A stretch of 5,149 bases of DNA, taken from NCBI GenBank assembly GCA_017380275.1, contig JAFOEH010000311.1, forward strand, positions 1 to 5,149, written 5' to 3'. The notes beneath the pieces were generated by a model. It searched no databases. It was given only the letters and a program-made list of their open reading frames with translations, and had not been told where the DNA came from. The DNA comes from Alistipes sp. (GTDB lineage Bacteria > Bacteroidota > Bacteroidia > Bacteroidales > Rikenellaceae). Every line of letters starts with the position of its first letter. The stretch's first letter is position 1. Both the position numbers and the translations under genes were made by a program. This document shows positions 1-4,854 of this stretch, piece after piece.

Positions 1-230
1 ACCGCTCGGGTGTAACAATCCGTACCAAGGTGGATCAGATTCGTGTGGCAGGTCGCGCTACGCAGGGTGTGAAGATTATCAATCTGCGCGAGGGCGATGT
101 GATTGCTTCGGTGATGGCAGTGCCTGTGAGCGAAGAGGAGGAGCAGACGGATGAGAATATCATCGTTAATGCGGAACAGCCTGCGGCAGAAAGCATTACG
201 GCAGAGGAGCAGACTAAGGCCGAAGAGTAG
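1..230 (+). CDS. gyrA: DNA gyrase subunit A, C-terminal end (partial)
   Basis: This is the 3' end of a gene that begins before the window; codons are in frame from base 3 and end in TAG at 228-230. About 75 residues are visible. The segment from RSGVTIRTKVDQIRV through GRATQGVKIINL and EGDVIASV matches the last blade of the GyrA C-terminal DNA-wrapping beta-propeller. GyrA is the breakage-reunion subunit of gyrase, which introduces negative supercoils using ATP together with GyrB. After the propeller comes a tail of about 30 residues rich in Glu (SEEEEQTDEN and onwards to KAEE). An acidic tail after the propeller is known in E. coli GyrA, where it modulates DNA wrapping; a similar role here is inference. 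ParC also has a C-terminal propeller, but the GRATQG-type strand and the tail fit GyrA better. No terminator hairpin follows, so read-through into the next gene is likely. Confidence 0.9.
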   Translation, partial: RSGVTIRTKVDQIRVAGRATQGVKIINLREGDVIASVMAVPVSEEEEQTDENIIVNAEQPAAESITAEEQTKAEE

Positions 231-307
231 AATGCCAAAAAGTGAACTAAAAGTACAATAAATAATTTAATAAACCGTTTTCTTAATAAACAGAAATTAA
301 CTTCGTT

Positions 308-1672
308 ATGAAAAGATTAATTTTCGCGGTGATGGCCATAACGCTTATGGCAGCACCAATGGCAATTGCACAGAAGGTCAACAAGGAGGCTATCGTAGCT
401 AAGTTGGCTAAGGCTGATTCGGATTCAAAGGATGCCAAGAAGGCTGCTAAGGGCGCTACTTGGATTGCTCGTGGTAACGCTTACTATGAGGCTGCAGAGG
501 CTCCTTCGAAGGACATTTTCCAGGATATGGATTACTCTATGGCTGCAGTTGCTCTGGGCCGCGCTACTGCTCAGACCGACAATGTGGTAATTAACGGTGC
601 TGCTTACACCGAGTACACCTATCCTATGTTGAAGGTGTATGTTGCTGCCGATGGCAAGATCAAGACTTGGGTTGTAACCCAGACTGTTAAGGATGGCGAT
701 CTGGCTATGGAGGCTGCTAACTCTTTCGTAAAGGCTGCTGAGGTTGATCCTAAGCTCGCTGCTAAGGCTAACGAGGGTTTGGTAAAGGTTGAGAACTTCT
801 ACCGCACGATGGGTAGCGTGAACAACACTTCTGGTAACGCTGGTGCGTCAGCTCAGAACTTCCTCTCGGCTTTCGCTGTTCAGGAGATGAAGGGTTACAC
901 CGGTGAGAAGAACTATGACTACTTGTTCAACGCAGGTTTGATGTATGTAGTTGATGGCGAGACCAACCCCGCTTCTTATGCAAAGGGTGCTGATGCTTTG
1001 AACAAGGCTTTGGCTGCTGGTCACACCGACGCTGAGGGTAACATCTACTTCTACCTCTTCCACGCTTACAACGGCCAGAAGGATTCATCGGTTCGCGTTG
1101 CTAACCTTCAGCGTGCTAAGCAGGTGCTGATGGAGGGTTTGGCTAAGTTCCCCGCTAACACCTTGATTATCGAGGGTTTGATCAGCATCTACATCGATCC
1201 CGAGAACCCCGTAGGTGACCCCAACGAGTTGGTTGAGATGATTGACGGTGCTCTTGCCCGCGATCCTCAGAACAAGAGCTTGTGGAACAGCCGCGCTATT
1301 ATGTTTGACCGCTTGAAGAACTACGAGGAGTCAATCAAGTCATTCCAGAAGGTTGTTGAGTTGGATCCCAAGAATGTTCAGGCTATCTACAACCTCGGTC
1401 TGTCGTATGTATTCAAGGGCGACGCTATGAACGATGAGATGAACTCACGCGACTATCGTAGCAACGCTGATTTCCAGGCTGACCAGAAGAAGGTAATTGA
1501 GGCTTACAAGCCCGCAGTTCCCGTTCTGGAGTCTGCTTACGAGATCGATCCCAAGAATGCTACCGTTGTTGAGACCTTGAAGAACCTGACTTTCCGTCTT
1601 CGTGATGAGGAGGGTATGATGGCTAAGTACGAGAAGTACAACAAGGCTCTTAACGAGTTGAAGGCTCAGTAA
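308..1672 (+). CDS. Exported tetratricopeptide-repeat protein
   Basis: This is a complete 454-residue protein. Residues 1-21 form a signal peptide (KR, a hydrophobic core, then AIA before Q22), so it is expected in the periplasm; no lipobox Cys is present. The mature part is almost all helical. The clearest TPR unit is at about 323-356, with the W-x-x-x-A pattern and ending in VVELDPKN. A second unit starts near 357 (AIYNLGLSYVFKGD), is interrupted by a polar insertion at about 374-395, and resumes to YEIDPKN near 417. Weaker TPR-like helices end in EVDPK (about 145-149) and LARDPQN (about 316-322). TPRs mediate protein-protein contacts; the partner is unknown. A TPR gene directly after gyrA fits what I recall of Bacteroidales. 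ATG 308 is chosen because it gives the signal peptide; no Shine-Dalgarno is seen, which is usual in Bacteroidetes. Codon use is strongly biased: after the first codons nearly all Lys are AAG and Glu GAG, with much GCT and GGT, suggesting high expression. A strong terminator follows. Confidence 0.88.
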   Translation: MKRLIFAVMAITLMAAPMAIAQKVNKEAIVAKLAKADSDSKDAKKAAKGATWIARGNAYYEAAEAPSKDIFQDMDYSMAAVALGRATAQTDNVVINGAAYTEYTYPMLKVYVAADGKIKTWVVTQTVKDGDLAMEAANSFVKAAEVDPKLAAKANEGLVKVENFYRTMGSVNNTSGNAGASAQNFLSAFAVQEMKGYTGEKNYDYLFNAGLMYVVDGETNPASYAKGADALNKALAAGHTDAEGNIYFYLFHAYNGQKDSSVRVANLQRAKQVLMEGLAKFPANTLIIEGLISIYIDPENPVGDPNELVEMIDGALARDPQNKSLWNSRAIMFDRLKNYEESIKSFQKVVELDPKNVQAIYNLGLSYVFKGDAMNDEMNSRDYRSNADFQADQKKVIEAYKPAVPVLESAYEIDPKNATVVETLKNLTFRLRDEEGMMAKYEKYNKALNELKAQ

Positions 1673-1694
1673 TTAATACTGTCCGATAAAGAGA

Positions 1695-1726
1695 AAAGGG
1701 TGTCCCGATGGGGCACTCTTTTTTTT
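1695..1726 (+). terminator. Intrinsic terminator of the TPR gene
   Basis: A hairpin begins 22 bases after the TPR stop codon. The left arm at 1695-1706 (AAAGGGTGTCCC) pairs with 1710-1721 (GGGGCACTCTTT) around a 3-base GAT loop, giving about 12 pairs including two G-T wobbles. A run of eight T covers 1719-1726. This is a textbook rho-independent terminator on the + strand. Confidence 0.9.
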
Positions 1727-1728
1727 GT

Positions 1729-1752
1729 GGGGGGGGTGGGGAGGGGGAAGGG
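1729..1752 (+). other. G-rich tract, predicted G-quadruplex
   Basis: Directly after the terminator T-run the + strand has four G runs of 8, 4, 5 and 3 bases (1729-1736, 1738-1741, 1743-1747, 1750-1752), separated by T, A and AA. This satisfies the usual G3+N1-7 quadruplex pattern with loops of only 1-2 bases, the geometry that favours a stable parallel fold. Whether it folds in the cell, and whether it affects termination or replication, is not visible from sequence. Confidence 0.6.
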
Positions 1753-1847
1753 AAAAATTTTGTGTGGAGGGTGGAGATGTGGAGGATTTTTTGCGAAGGA
1801 TGGTTTGGCTGGAATGGAGCGAGAAGTGGTAAAAAGTGATGAACAAT

Positions 1848-1882
1848 TAAATAAAATTAAATCAAAACTAAATAAAATTAAA
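1848..1882. repeat. 14-bp direct repeat, 21-bp period
   Basis: The sequence TAAATAAAATTAAA occurs exactly at 1848-1861 and again at 1869-1882, start to start 21 bp, which is about two helical turns. It sits just upstream of the predicted DUF2089 promoter. It could be a protein-binding site, a UP-like AT-rich element, or merely low-complexity AT-rich spacer. Confidence 0.5.
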
Positions 1883-1888
1883 GAAATG

Positions 1889-1920
1889 CTTGTGTAAAAT
1901 TAATTTTATTGTTAGTTTTG
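1889..1920 (+). promoter_or_regulatory. Promoter of the DUF2089/YIP1 operon
   Basis: TAGTTTTG at 1913-1920 is an exact match to the Bacteroidetes -7 consensus TAnnTTTG. A CTTG at 1889-1892 lies 20 bases upstream and matches three of four bases of the -33 element TTTG. A perfect 14-bp palindrome, TAAAATTAATTTTA (1895-1908), fills most of the spacer and could be an operator. Transcription would start near 1925-1928, about 35 bases before ATG 1962. A weak GC-rich hairpin (CGGGTGG at 1927-1933 against CCGCCCCG at 1945-1952, with one bulge) could form in that leader. Confidence 0.6.
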
Positions 1921-1961
1921 TTGTGACGGGTGGGAGATGGAGTTCCGCCCCGAGGAAAACT

Positions 1962-2249
1962 ATGGAGAGAAAAGTTCGTTTACCCAAAGAGTGCCCCTCG
2001 TGCGGTGGAGTGCTGAAGGTGCATACGATGCATTGCACGGAGTGTGCGACAAAAATTGAGGGCAATTATCGCCTGCCAGCGCTGATGCAACTCAGCGAGG
2101 AGGACCAGAGATTTATTTGTGATTTTGTGCGTTGCAGCGGCTCGATAAAGGAGATGGCAGCGAGGATGGAGCTGAGCTACCCGACGGTGAGAAATAGGCT
2201 GGATGATGTGATTGCGACGCTCACGGCTATCGAGAGTGAACGGCGATAG
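1962..2249 (+). CDS. DUF2089-family zinc-ribbon/HTH protein
   Basis: This is a 95-residue protein that matches the DUF2089 pattern as I know it. The N-terminal zinc ribbon has CPSC (Cys11, Cys14) and CTEC (Cys25, Cys28), followed by the typical IEGNYRLPALMQLSEEDQ linker. The C-terminal half (about 48-82) is a helix-turn-helix with the family's GSIKEMAARMELSYPTVRNRLDD stretch at 60-82, split here as GSIKEMAARMEL and SYPTVRNRLDD. A DNA-binding regulatory role is likely from the fold; its target is unknown. The start is ATG 1962 rather than in-frame codons upstream: the predicted transcript begins near 1926, GAGG at 1952-1955 gives a Shine-Dalgarno six bases before ATG, and homology begins right after it. 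It is followed after 45 bases by a YIP1 membrane protein, probably in one operon. The palindrome in its promoter would suit autoregulation, which is inference. Confidence 0.85.
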   Translation: MERKVRLPKECPSCGGVLKVHTMHCTECATKIEGNYRLPALMQLSEEDQRFICDFVRCSGSIKEMAARMELSYPTVRNRLDDVIATLTAIESERR

Positions 2250-2294
2250 GGCGCAGTGGAGAGATAAAAGGTTAAATATAAATAAGGTGAGATT

Positions 2295-2855
2295 ATGAAA
2301 AAGTTGATAAATCCGTTCCGATACCTGCCCCTGCGTCAGGCGTTGTGCTGGGGAATTGCGGCGATGATTCTGATGTCGGTATTCTGCTGGCAGGTGGGAT
2401 TGCGTATGAGCTCTATTACGCAGATAAATTATGCCGGTGGCAGCCTGATGAAGGCGACGTTGCAGCAGCTGATTGCGTGGTTGATATTTGCAGTGGTGCT
2501 ATATGTGGCAGGCGCAGTGGCGTCGAAGTCGAAGGTGAGATTCTGGGATGTGGCGGCGTTTAACCTCTTTGCGCGTATCCCGTTTGACCTCTCGCTGTTG
2601 ATGTTTGCCATTCCGTCGGTGCGTAGCGTTATGGGGTTGATGACCGACGGAAGTTTTGAAACGGCTTTGCAATACACAACCTTGCTGATGGTTGTGGGAT
2701 TGGTGTCGATGATCTTCTCGATATGGTATTTCTTCTGGAGTTATAAGGCCTTTGCGGAGGCTACGAACATCAAAAATGGAAAGGGTGTAGCGATATTTGT
2801 GCTATGTTTTATCGTGGTATATGTGGGTTCGGCATATGTGCTACAACTGGTGTAA
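2295..2855 (+). CDS. YIP1-family integral membrane protein
   Basis: This is a 186-residue protein with five hydrophobic segments at about 17-36, 56-77, 86-107, 124-150 and 164-186, and a short basic N-terminus (MKKLINPFRYLPLRQ) expected in the cytoplasm. Five helices, the NPF near the N-terminus and the A-x-N-L-F-A-R-I-P pattern in helix three fit the bacterial Yip1-domain family, whose function is poorly known. It lies 45 bases behind the DUF2089 gene on the same strand, with no promoter or terminator between, so the two are probably co-transcribed. AAGGTG at 2284-2289 is a possible ribosome binding site five bases before ATG 2295. A terminator follows the stop. I infer a membrane partner or target of the DUF2089 regulator; nothing in the sequence proves the link. 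Confidence 0.75.
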   Translation: MKKLINPFRYLPLRQALCWGIAAMILMSVFCWQVGLRMSSITQINYAGGSLMKATLQQLIAWLIFAVVLYVAGAVASKSKVRFWDVAAFNLFARIPFDLSLLMFAIPSVRSVMGLMTDGSFETALQYTTLLMVVGLVSMIFSIWYFFWSYKAFAEATNIKNGKGVAIFVLCFIVVYVGSAYVLQLV

Positions 2856-2871
2856 AGGAGCGTGAAAACGA

Positions 2872-2905
2872 AGAGGTGCTGTTATTCGCAGCACCTCTCT
2901 TTTTT
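2872..2905 (+). terminator. Terminator of the DUF2089/YIP1 operon, inside the arsR 3' end
   Basis: The arm AGAGGTGCTG (2872-2881) pairs perfectly with CAGCACCTCT (2889-2898) over 10 bp, with a 7-base loop (2882-2888), then CTTTTTT to 2905. The T-run is on the + strand, so it ends the YIP1 transcript. The loop contains the stop codon of the converging arsR-like gene, and the right arm encodes that protein's last residues. On the - strand only a short T4 run follows, so it would be at best a weak terminator in that direction. Confidence 0.88.
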
Positions 2906-3214
2906 CTCGGGGAATAGTTGGCCAAAGAATTCACTCATAAGGTATTGGGCCATCTTCCAATTGGCTCGGTTGATGCAATACTTAACGCGCGGAGGCTCAA
3001 TTTCGCCCTGAATAAGACCAGCCTCCTTGAGCTCCTTCAGGTGCTGCGAGACGGTGGCTTTGGCGATGGGGAGCTCCTCGTGTATCGCGCCGAAGTAGCA
3101 CGAGTCGCGCTTGGCCAAAAAGTGCAGAATGGCGATACGCGCGGGGTGGCCCATAGCCTTGGAGATGCGGGCGATTTGCTCCTCACGAGCTGAGTATGGA
3201 TTTTCTTTGGTCAT
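2882..3214 (-). CDS. ArsR/SmtB-family winged-helix repressor
   Basis: This is a 110-residue protein reading from ATG at 3214 to TAA at 2882. It has the ArsR family layout: ISKAMGHPARIAILHFL (17-33), the recognition helix region with AKATVSQHLKELKEAGLI (51-68), and a wing ending in VKYCINRANW (77-86). Such proteins are dimeric repressors released from DNA by metals or other effectors. The classical CxC metal motif of ArsR is not present; instead there is one Cys at 39 in DSCYFG, Cys80 in the wing, and a vicinal pair Cys108-Cys109 at the extreme C-terminus. A thiol-based As(III)/metal or redox sensor is plausible, but the ligand is unknown. The start at 3214 is chosen because family homology begins at once (MTKENPYSAREEQ) and the promoter lies directly upstream; the longer frame to 3319 would run through that promoter and the upstream gene's terminator. 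No Shine-Dalgarno is seen. The regulated genes are not evident here. Confidence 0.87.
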   Translation of the reverse strand: MTKENPYSAREEQIARISKAMGHPARIAILHFLAKRDSCYFGAIHEELPIAKATVSQHLKELKEAGLIQGEIEPPRVKYCINRANWKMAQYLMSEFFGQLFPEKKERCCE

Positions 3215-3227
3215 AAAGCAATTTTTA

Positions 3228-3259
3228 CAAATATACAAATATATTTCGGAATACGAAAA
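3228..3259 (-). promoter_or_regulatory. arsR-like gene promoter with tandem -7 boxes and possible operator
   Basis: On the - strand, two exact TAnnTTTG boxes lie back to back (TATATTTGTATATTTG, + coordinates 3243 down to 3228), giving predicted starts roughly 8-15 bases before ATG 3214. A TTTT at 3259-3256 lies 20 bases upstream of the nearer box as a weak -33 element. Between them, TTTCG-GAATA-CGAAA (3244-3258) is an inverted repeat with 5-bp arms, well placed for a repressor to block polymerase. Autorepression by the ArsR-like protein is inference. Confidence 0.6.
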
Positions 3260-3274
3260 TTCTTGTGGGCAAAT

Positions 3275-3311
3275 AAAAAAGAGGCTGCCCAACCAAGTGG
3301 TCGTGCAGCCT
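3275..3311 (-). terminator. Terminator of the complete PQQ-like gene
   Basis: Read on the - strand, AGGCTGC (3311-3305) pairs with GCAGCCT (3288-3282). Inside it, CGACC and GGTTG extend the stem by five pairs after one A-G mismatch, around a 4-base loop. A TTTTTT run (3280-3275) follows. It separates the beta-propeller gene from the arsR-like gene downstream, so the latter needs its own promoter. Confidence 0.85.
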
Positions 3312-3364
3312 TCACGCATTTAATAACCTAATCTAATTACAAACATTATCTTCGGGCGGTGGGG

Positions 3365-4660
3365 TTACTTTGTAACCTTTACGCACATCATCTTAGAGTG
3401 GTTGCGGATCAGCAACAGACCATCAGCCAGAGCCAAAGGTGCCCAGTTGCCGCGGCCCTCGGTGGCGATGTCAGACTTCAACAAATCAGCCTTTGCCAGC
3501 TGCTTGTAGCCCTCGGGTGAGGGGTCGATAAGGTAGAGCGCATCGGCACCGTCGGTGGCCAGCAGAAGGCCATCAACGTAGATCATACTACCCTTGTCGA
3601 AGTTGGGCTCGCGCTTGGTCTTCCACAGAACGTTGCCGTTAATGTCCATACAGCACAATCCGTCACGGCGGTTGTTAGTGCCGTACTGGGCGTAGAAGTG
3701 GCCGTCGATGAAGAGTGCGGGCTTGGTCTGATCGCCGAACTCGTTCTGAACGAATACCTCCTTGACAGCATACTTGCCACCCTCCTTAACGACCTGAATA
3801 AGAGTCGATCCGCGCTCGTAACCTCCGACGATGAGGAACTTGTTGTCGCCCGCCTCGGTAAGGGGTGCGCACGAAATCATACACTGCCAATTGTCGTAGC
3901 GCCACAGCTCCTCGCCCGTCTTGGGGTTAAGACCGATAACGCGGCCCTTAACAACGGGAGCCTCGCGGTGCATAAACGTATTGGTCGAAGAGATCACAAT
4001 CGAGAGGTGATCCTCGCCATCGACCTTGACGATGGTGGGGCTGGTGTATGACTCGGGGCCGAGGTTCTCGGTCTTCCATACCTCCTGGCCCGTAACCTTG
4101 TTATAGGCCAAAAGACCTGCGTTGGGGGCAAGCGACGAAACGATAACCAGATCGCCATAGATCAGCGGGCACTGCGAAATCGCCCATACGGGGAGCTTCG
4201 TGCCGCCGTGCTCGCTCCAGATATTCTTATTCCAGACGGGTTTGCCCGTCTCGGCCTCGAAGCAGTAGAAGTGGCCACTATGACCTACCGAATAGACGTA
4301 CTTGCCATCGACGGTGGGAACGCTGCGTGAGCCCGGGTAGGCTACCTTGCCCGGAGCGGAGTATTTGTAGCTCCAGAGCTCCTTGCCCGTCTTGAGGTCG
4401 AAGCTGCGCATAATCTCCTCCTCGGTCTCGTGGTTGCGGTCCAGAAGATAGACCTTGCCGTTCTTTACAACGGGACCTCCATAGCCGATGCCAACCTCGG
4501 TTGACCAGACAACCTCGGGACCCGTGGCGGGCCACTCGCGGAGGAGATTCTTCTGGGGTGATTTAAGGTCGGCCGTAGGGCCAAGATAATAGGGCCAATC
4601 CTGCGCAGAGGCAGTTGCTGCTGAGGCGATGAGGGCCAAAGCAAAAAGTAATTTTTTCAT
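3365..4660 (-). CDS. Exported PQQ-like beta-propeller (BamB-like) protein
   Basis: This is a complete 431-residue protein from ATG at 4660 to TAA at 3365. Residues 1-19 are a signal peptide (KK, hydrophobic core, ASA before Q20), so it is periplasmic or exported, and it is not a lipoprotein. The mature start DWPYYLGPTADLKSP with LLREWPATGPEVVWS resembles the entry strand of PQQ-like repeat proteins annotated as quinoproteins or BamB-like. Repeats ending in the signature D-x-x-TGKELW type are visible: DLKTGKELWSY (88-98), EAETGKPVW (135-143), NKVTGQEVW (187-195), NPKTGEELW (245-253) and DINGNVLW (339-346). The fold is a beta-propeller. Enzyme activity is not evident, as I cannot identify the PQQ- or calcium-binding residues of true alcohol dehydrogenases. 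A close paralogue lies immediately upstream on the same strand. No Shine-Dalgarno is visible. Substrate or partner is unknown. Confidence 0.85.
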   Translation of the reverse strand: MKKLLFALALIASAATASAQDWPYYLGPTADLKSPQKNLLREWPATGPEVVWSTEVGIGYGGPVVKNGKVYLLDRNHETEEEIMRSFDLKTGKELWSYKYSAPGKVAYPGSRSVPTVDGKYVYSVGHSGHFYCFEAETGKPVWNKNIWSEHGGTKLPVWAISQCPLIYGDLVIVSSLAPNAGLLAYNKVTGQEVWKTENLGPESYTSPTIVKVDGEDHLSIVISSTNTFMHREAPVVKGRVIGLNPKTGEELWRYDNWQCMISCAPLTEAGDNKFLIVGGYERGSTLIQVVKEGGKYAVKEVFVQNEFGDQTKPALFIDGHFYAQYGTNNRRDGLCCMDINGNVLWKTKREPNFDKGSMIYVDGLLLATDGADALYLIDPSPEGYKQLAKADLLKSDIATEGRGNWAPLALADGLLLIRNHSKMMCVKVTK

Positions 4661-4665
4661 AATCG

Positions 4666-4703
4666 TGTGTATAAAATGTTTTTGTGTATTTCTCTAATAC
4701 AAA
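4666..4703 (-). promoter_or_regulatory. Candidate promoter and inverted repeat before the PQQ-like gene
   Basis: On the - strand, TTTG at 4703-4700 matches the -33 element, and about 19 bases later AACATTTT is a poor match to TAnnTTTG. Overlapping the -33 site is an inverted repeat, TGTATT-N5-AATACA (4685-4701), with 6-bp arms that could be an operator. The upstream paralogue has its own terminator, so a promoter must be near here, but the exact -7 box is uncertain. Confidence 0.35.
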
Positions 4704-4783
4704 GAAAAGAAATTTCCTGTATGAGTCTTCCCATTTCTGCACCAAAGCGAAAAAATCGCCCCTGAAGACGAAAAAACGGGGAT

Positions 4784-4821
4784 AAAAAGGAGTGCCCGAC
4801 TTCTCACGAGGTCGGGCACTC
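4784..4821 (-). terminator. Terminator of the upstream PQQ-like paralogue
   Basis: On the - strand, GAGTGCCCGAC (4821-4811) pairs perfectly with GTCGGGCACTC (4800-4790), 11 bp, with a 10-base loop, followed by CC and TTTTT (4788-4784). It starts 34 bases after the paralogue's stop codon. Further on, a weaker CCCC/GGGG stem (4781-4778 with 4762-4759) followed by TTTTTT (4755-4750) may act as a backup. Confidence 0.87.
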
Positions 4822-4854
4822 GTCAAAAATCAGCTTATGAATGTTGTAGCTGTG

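Noticed and set aside
1848..1882. Direct repeats as a CRISPR array or a replication origin
   Set aside because: There are only two short AT-only copies with a 7-base gap, no spacers, no DnaA-box series, and a promoter alongside.
1700..1897. A 65-residue open frame starting with GTG behind the TPR gene
   Set aside because: It starts inside the terminator hairpin, its Gly-rich N-terminus comes from the poly-G tract and its Lys/Asn-rich end from the AT repeats. There is no ribosome binding site or recognisable domain.
1890..1961. N-terminal extension of the DUF2089 protein by 24 residues
   Set aside because: The extension runs through the palindrome and the exact -7 promoter box. Family homology and a Shine-Dalgarno support ATG 1962.
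3215..3319. N-terminal extension of the ArsR-like protein by 35 residues
   Set aside because: It would translate the tandem promoter boxes and the upstream gene's terminator, and it has no similarity to the ArsR family.
3638..3655. Vicinal Cys pair (336-337) in the beta-propeller protein as a quinoprotein disulfide
   Set aside because: True PQQ dehydrogenases have a vicinal disulfide over the cofactor, but here the pair lies directly before a DINGNVLW strand and I see no other cofactor ligands.
3698..4051. A 117-residue open frame on the + strand opposite the beta-propeller gene
   Set aside because: It is antisense to a well-supported coding gene, with no domain, ribosome binding site or promoter. 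It looks like a product of codon bias on the other strand.
4563..4826. An 87-residue - strand frame across the gap between the paralogues
   Set aside because: It begins in the paralogue's terminator hairpin, crosses T-runs, and ends within the signal peptide region of the next gene in another frame.
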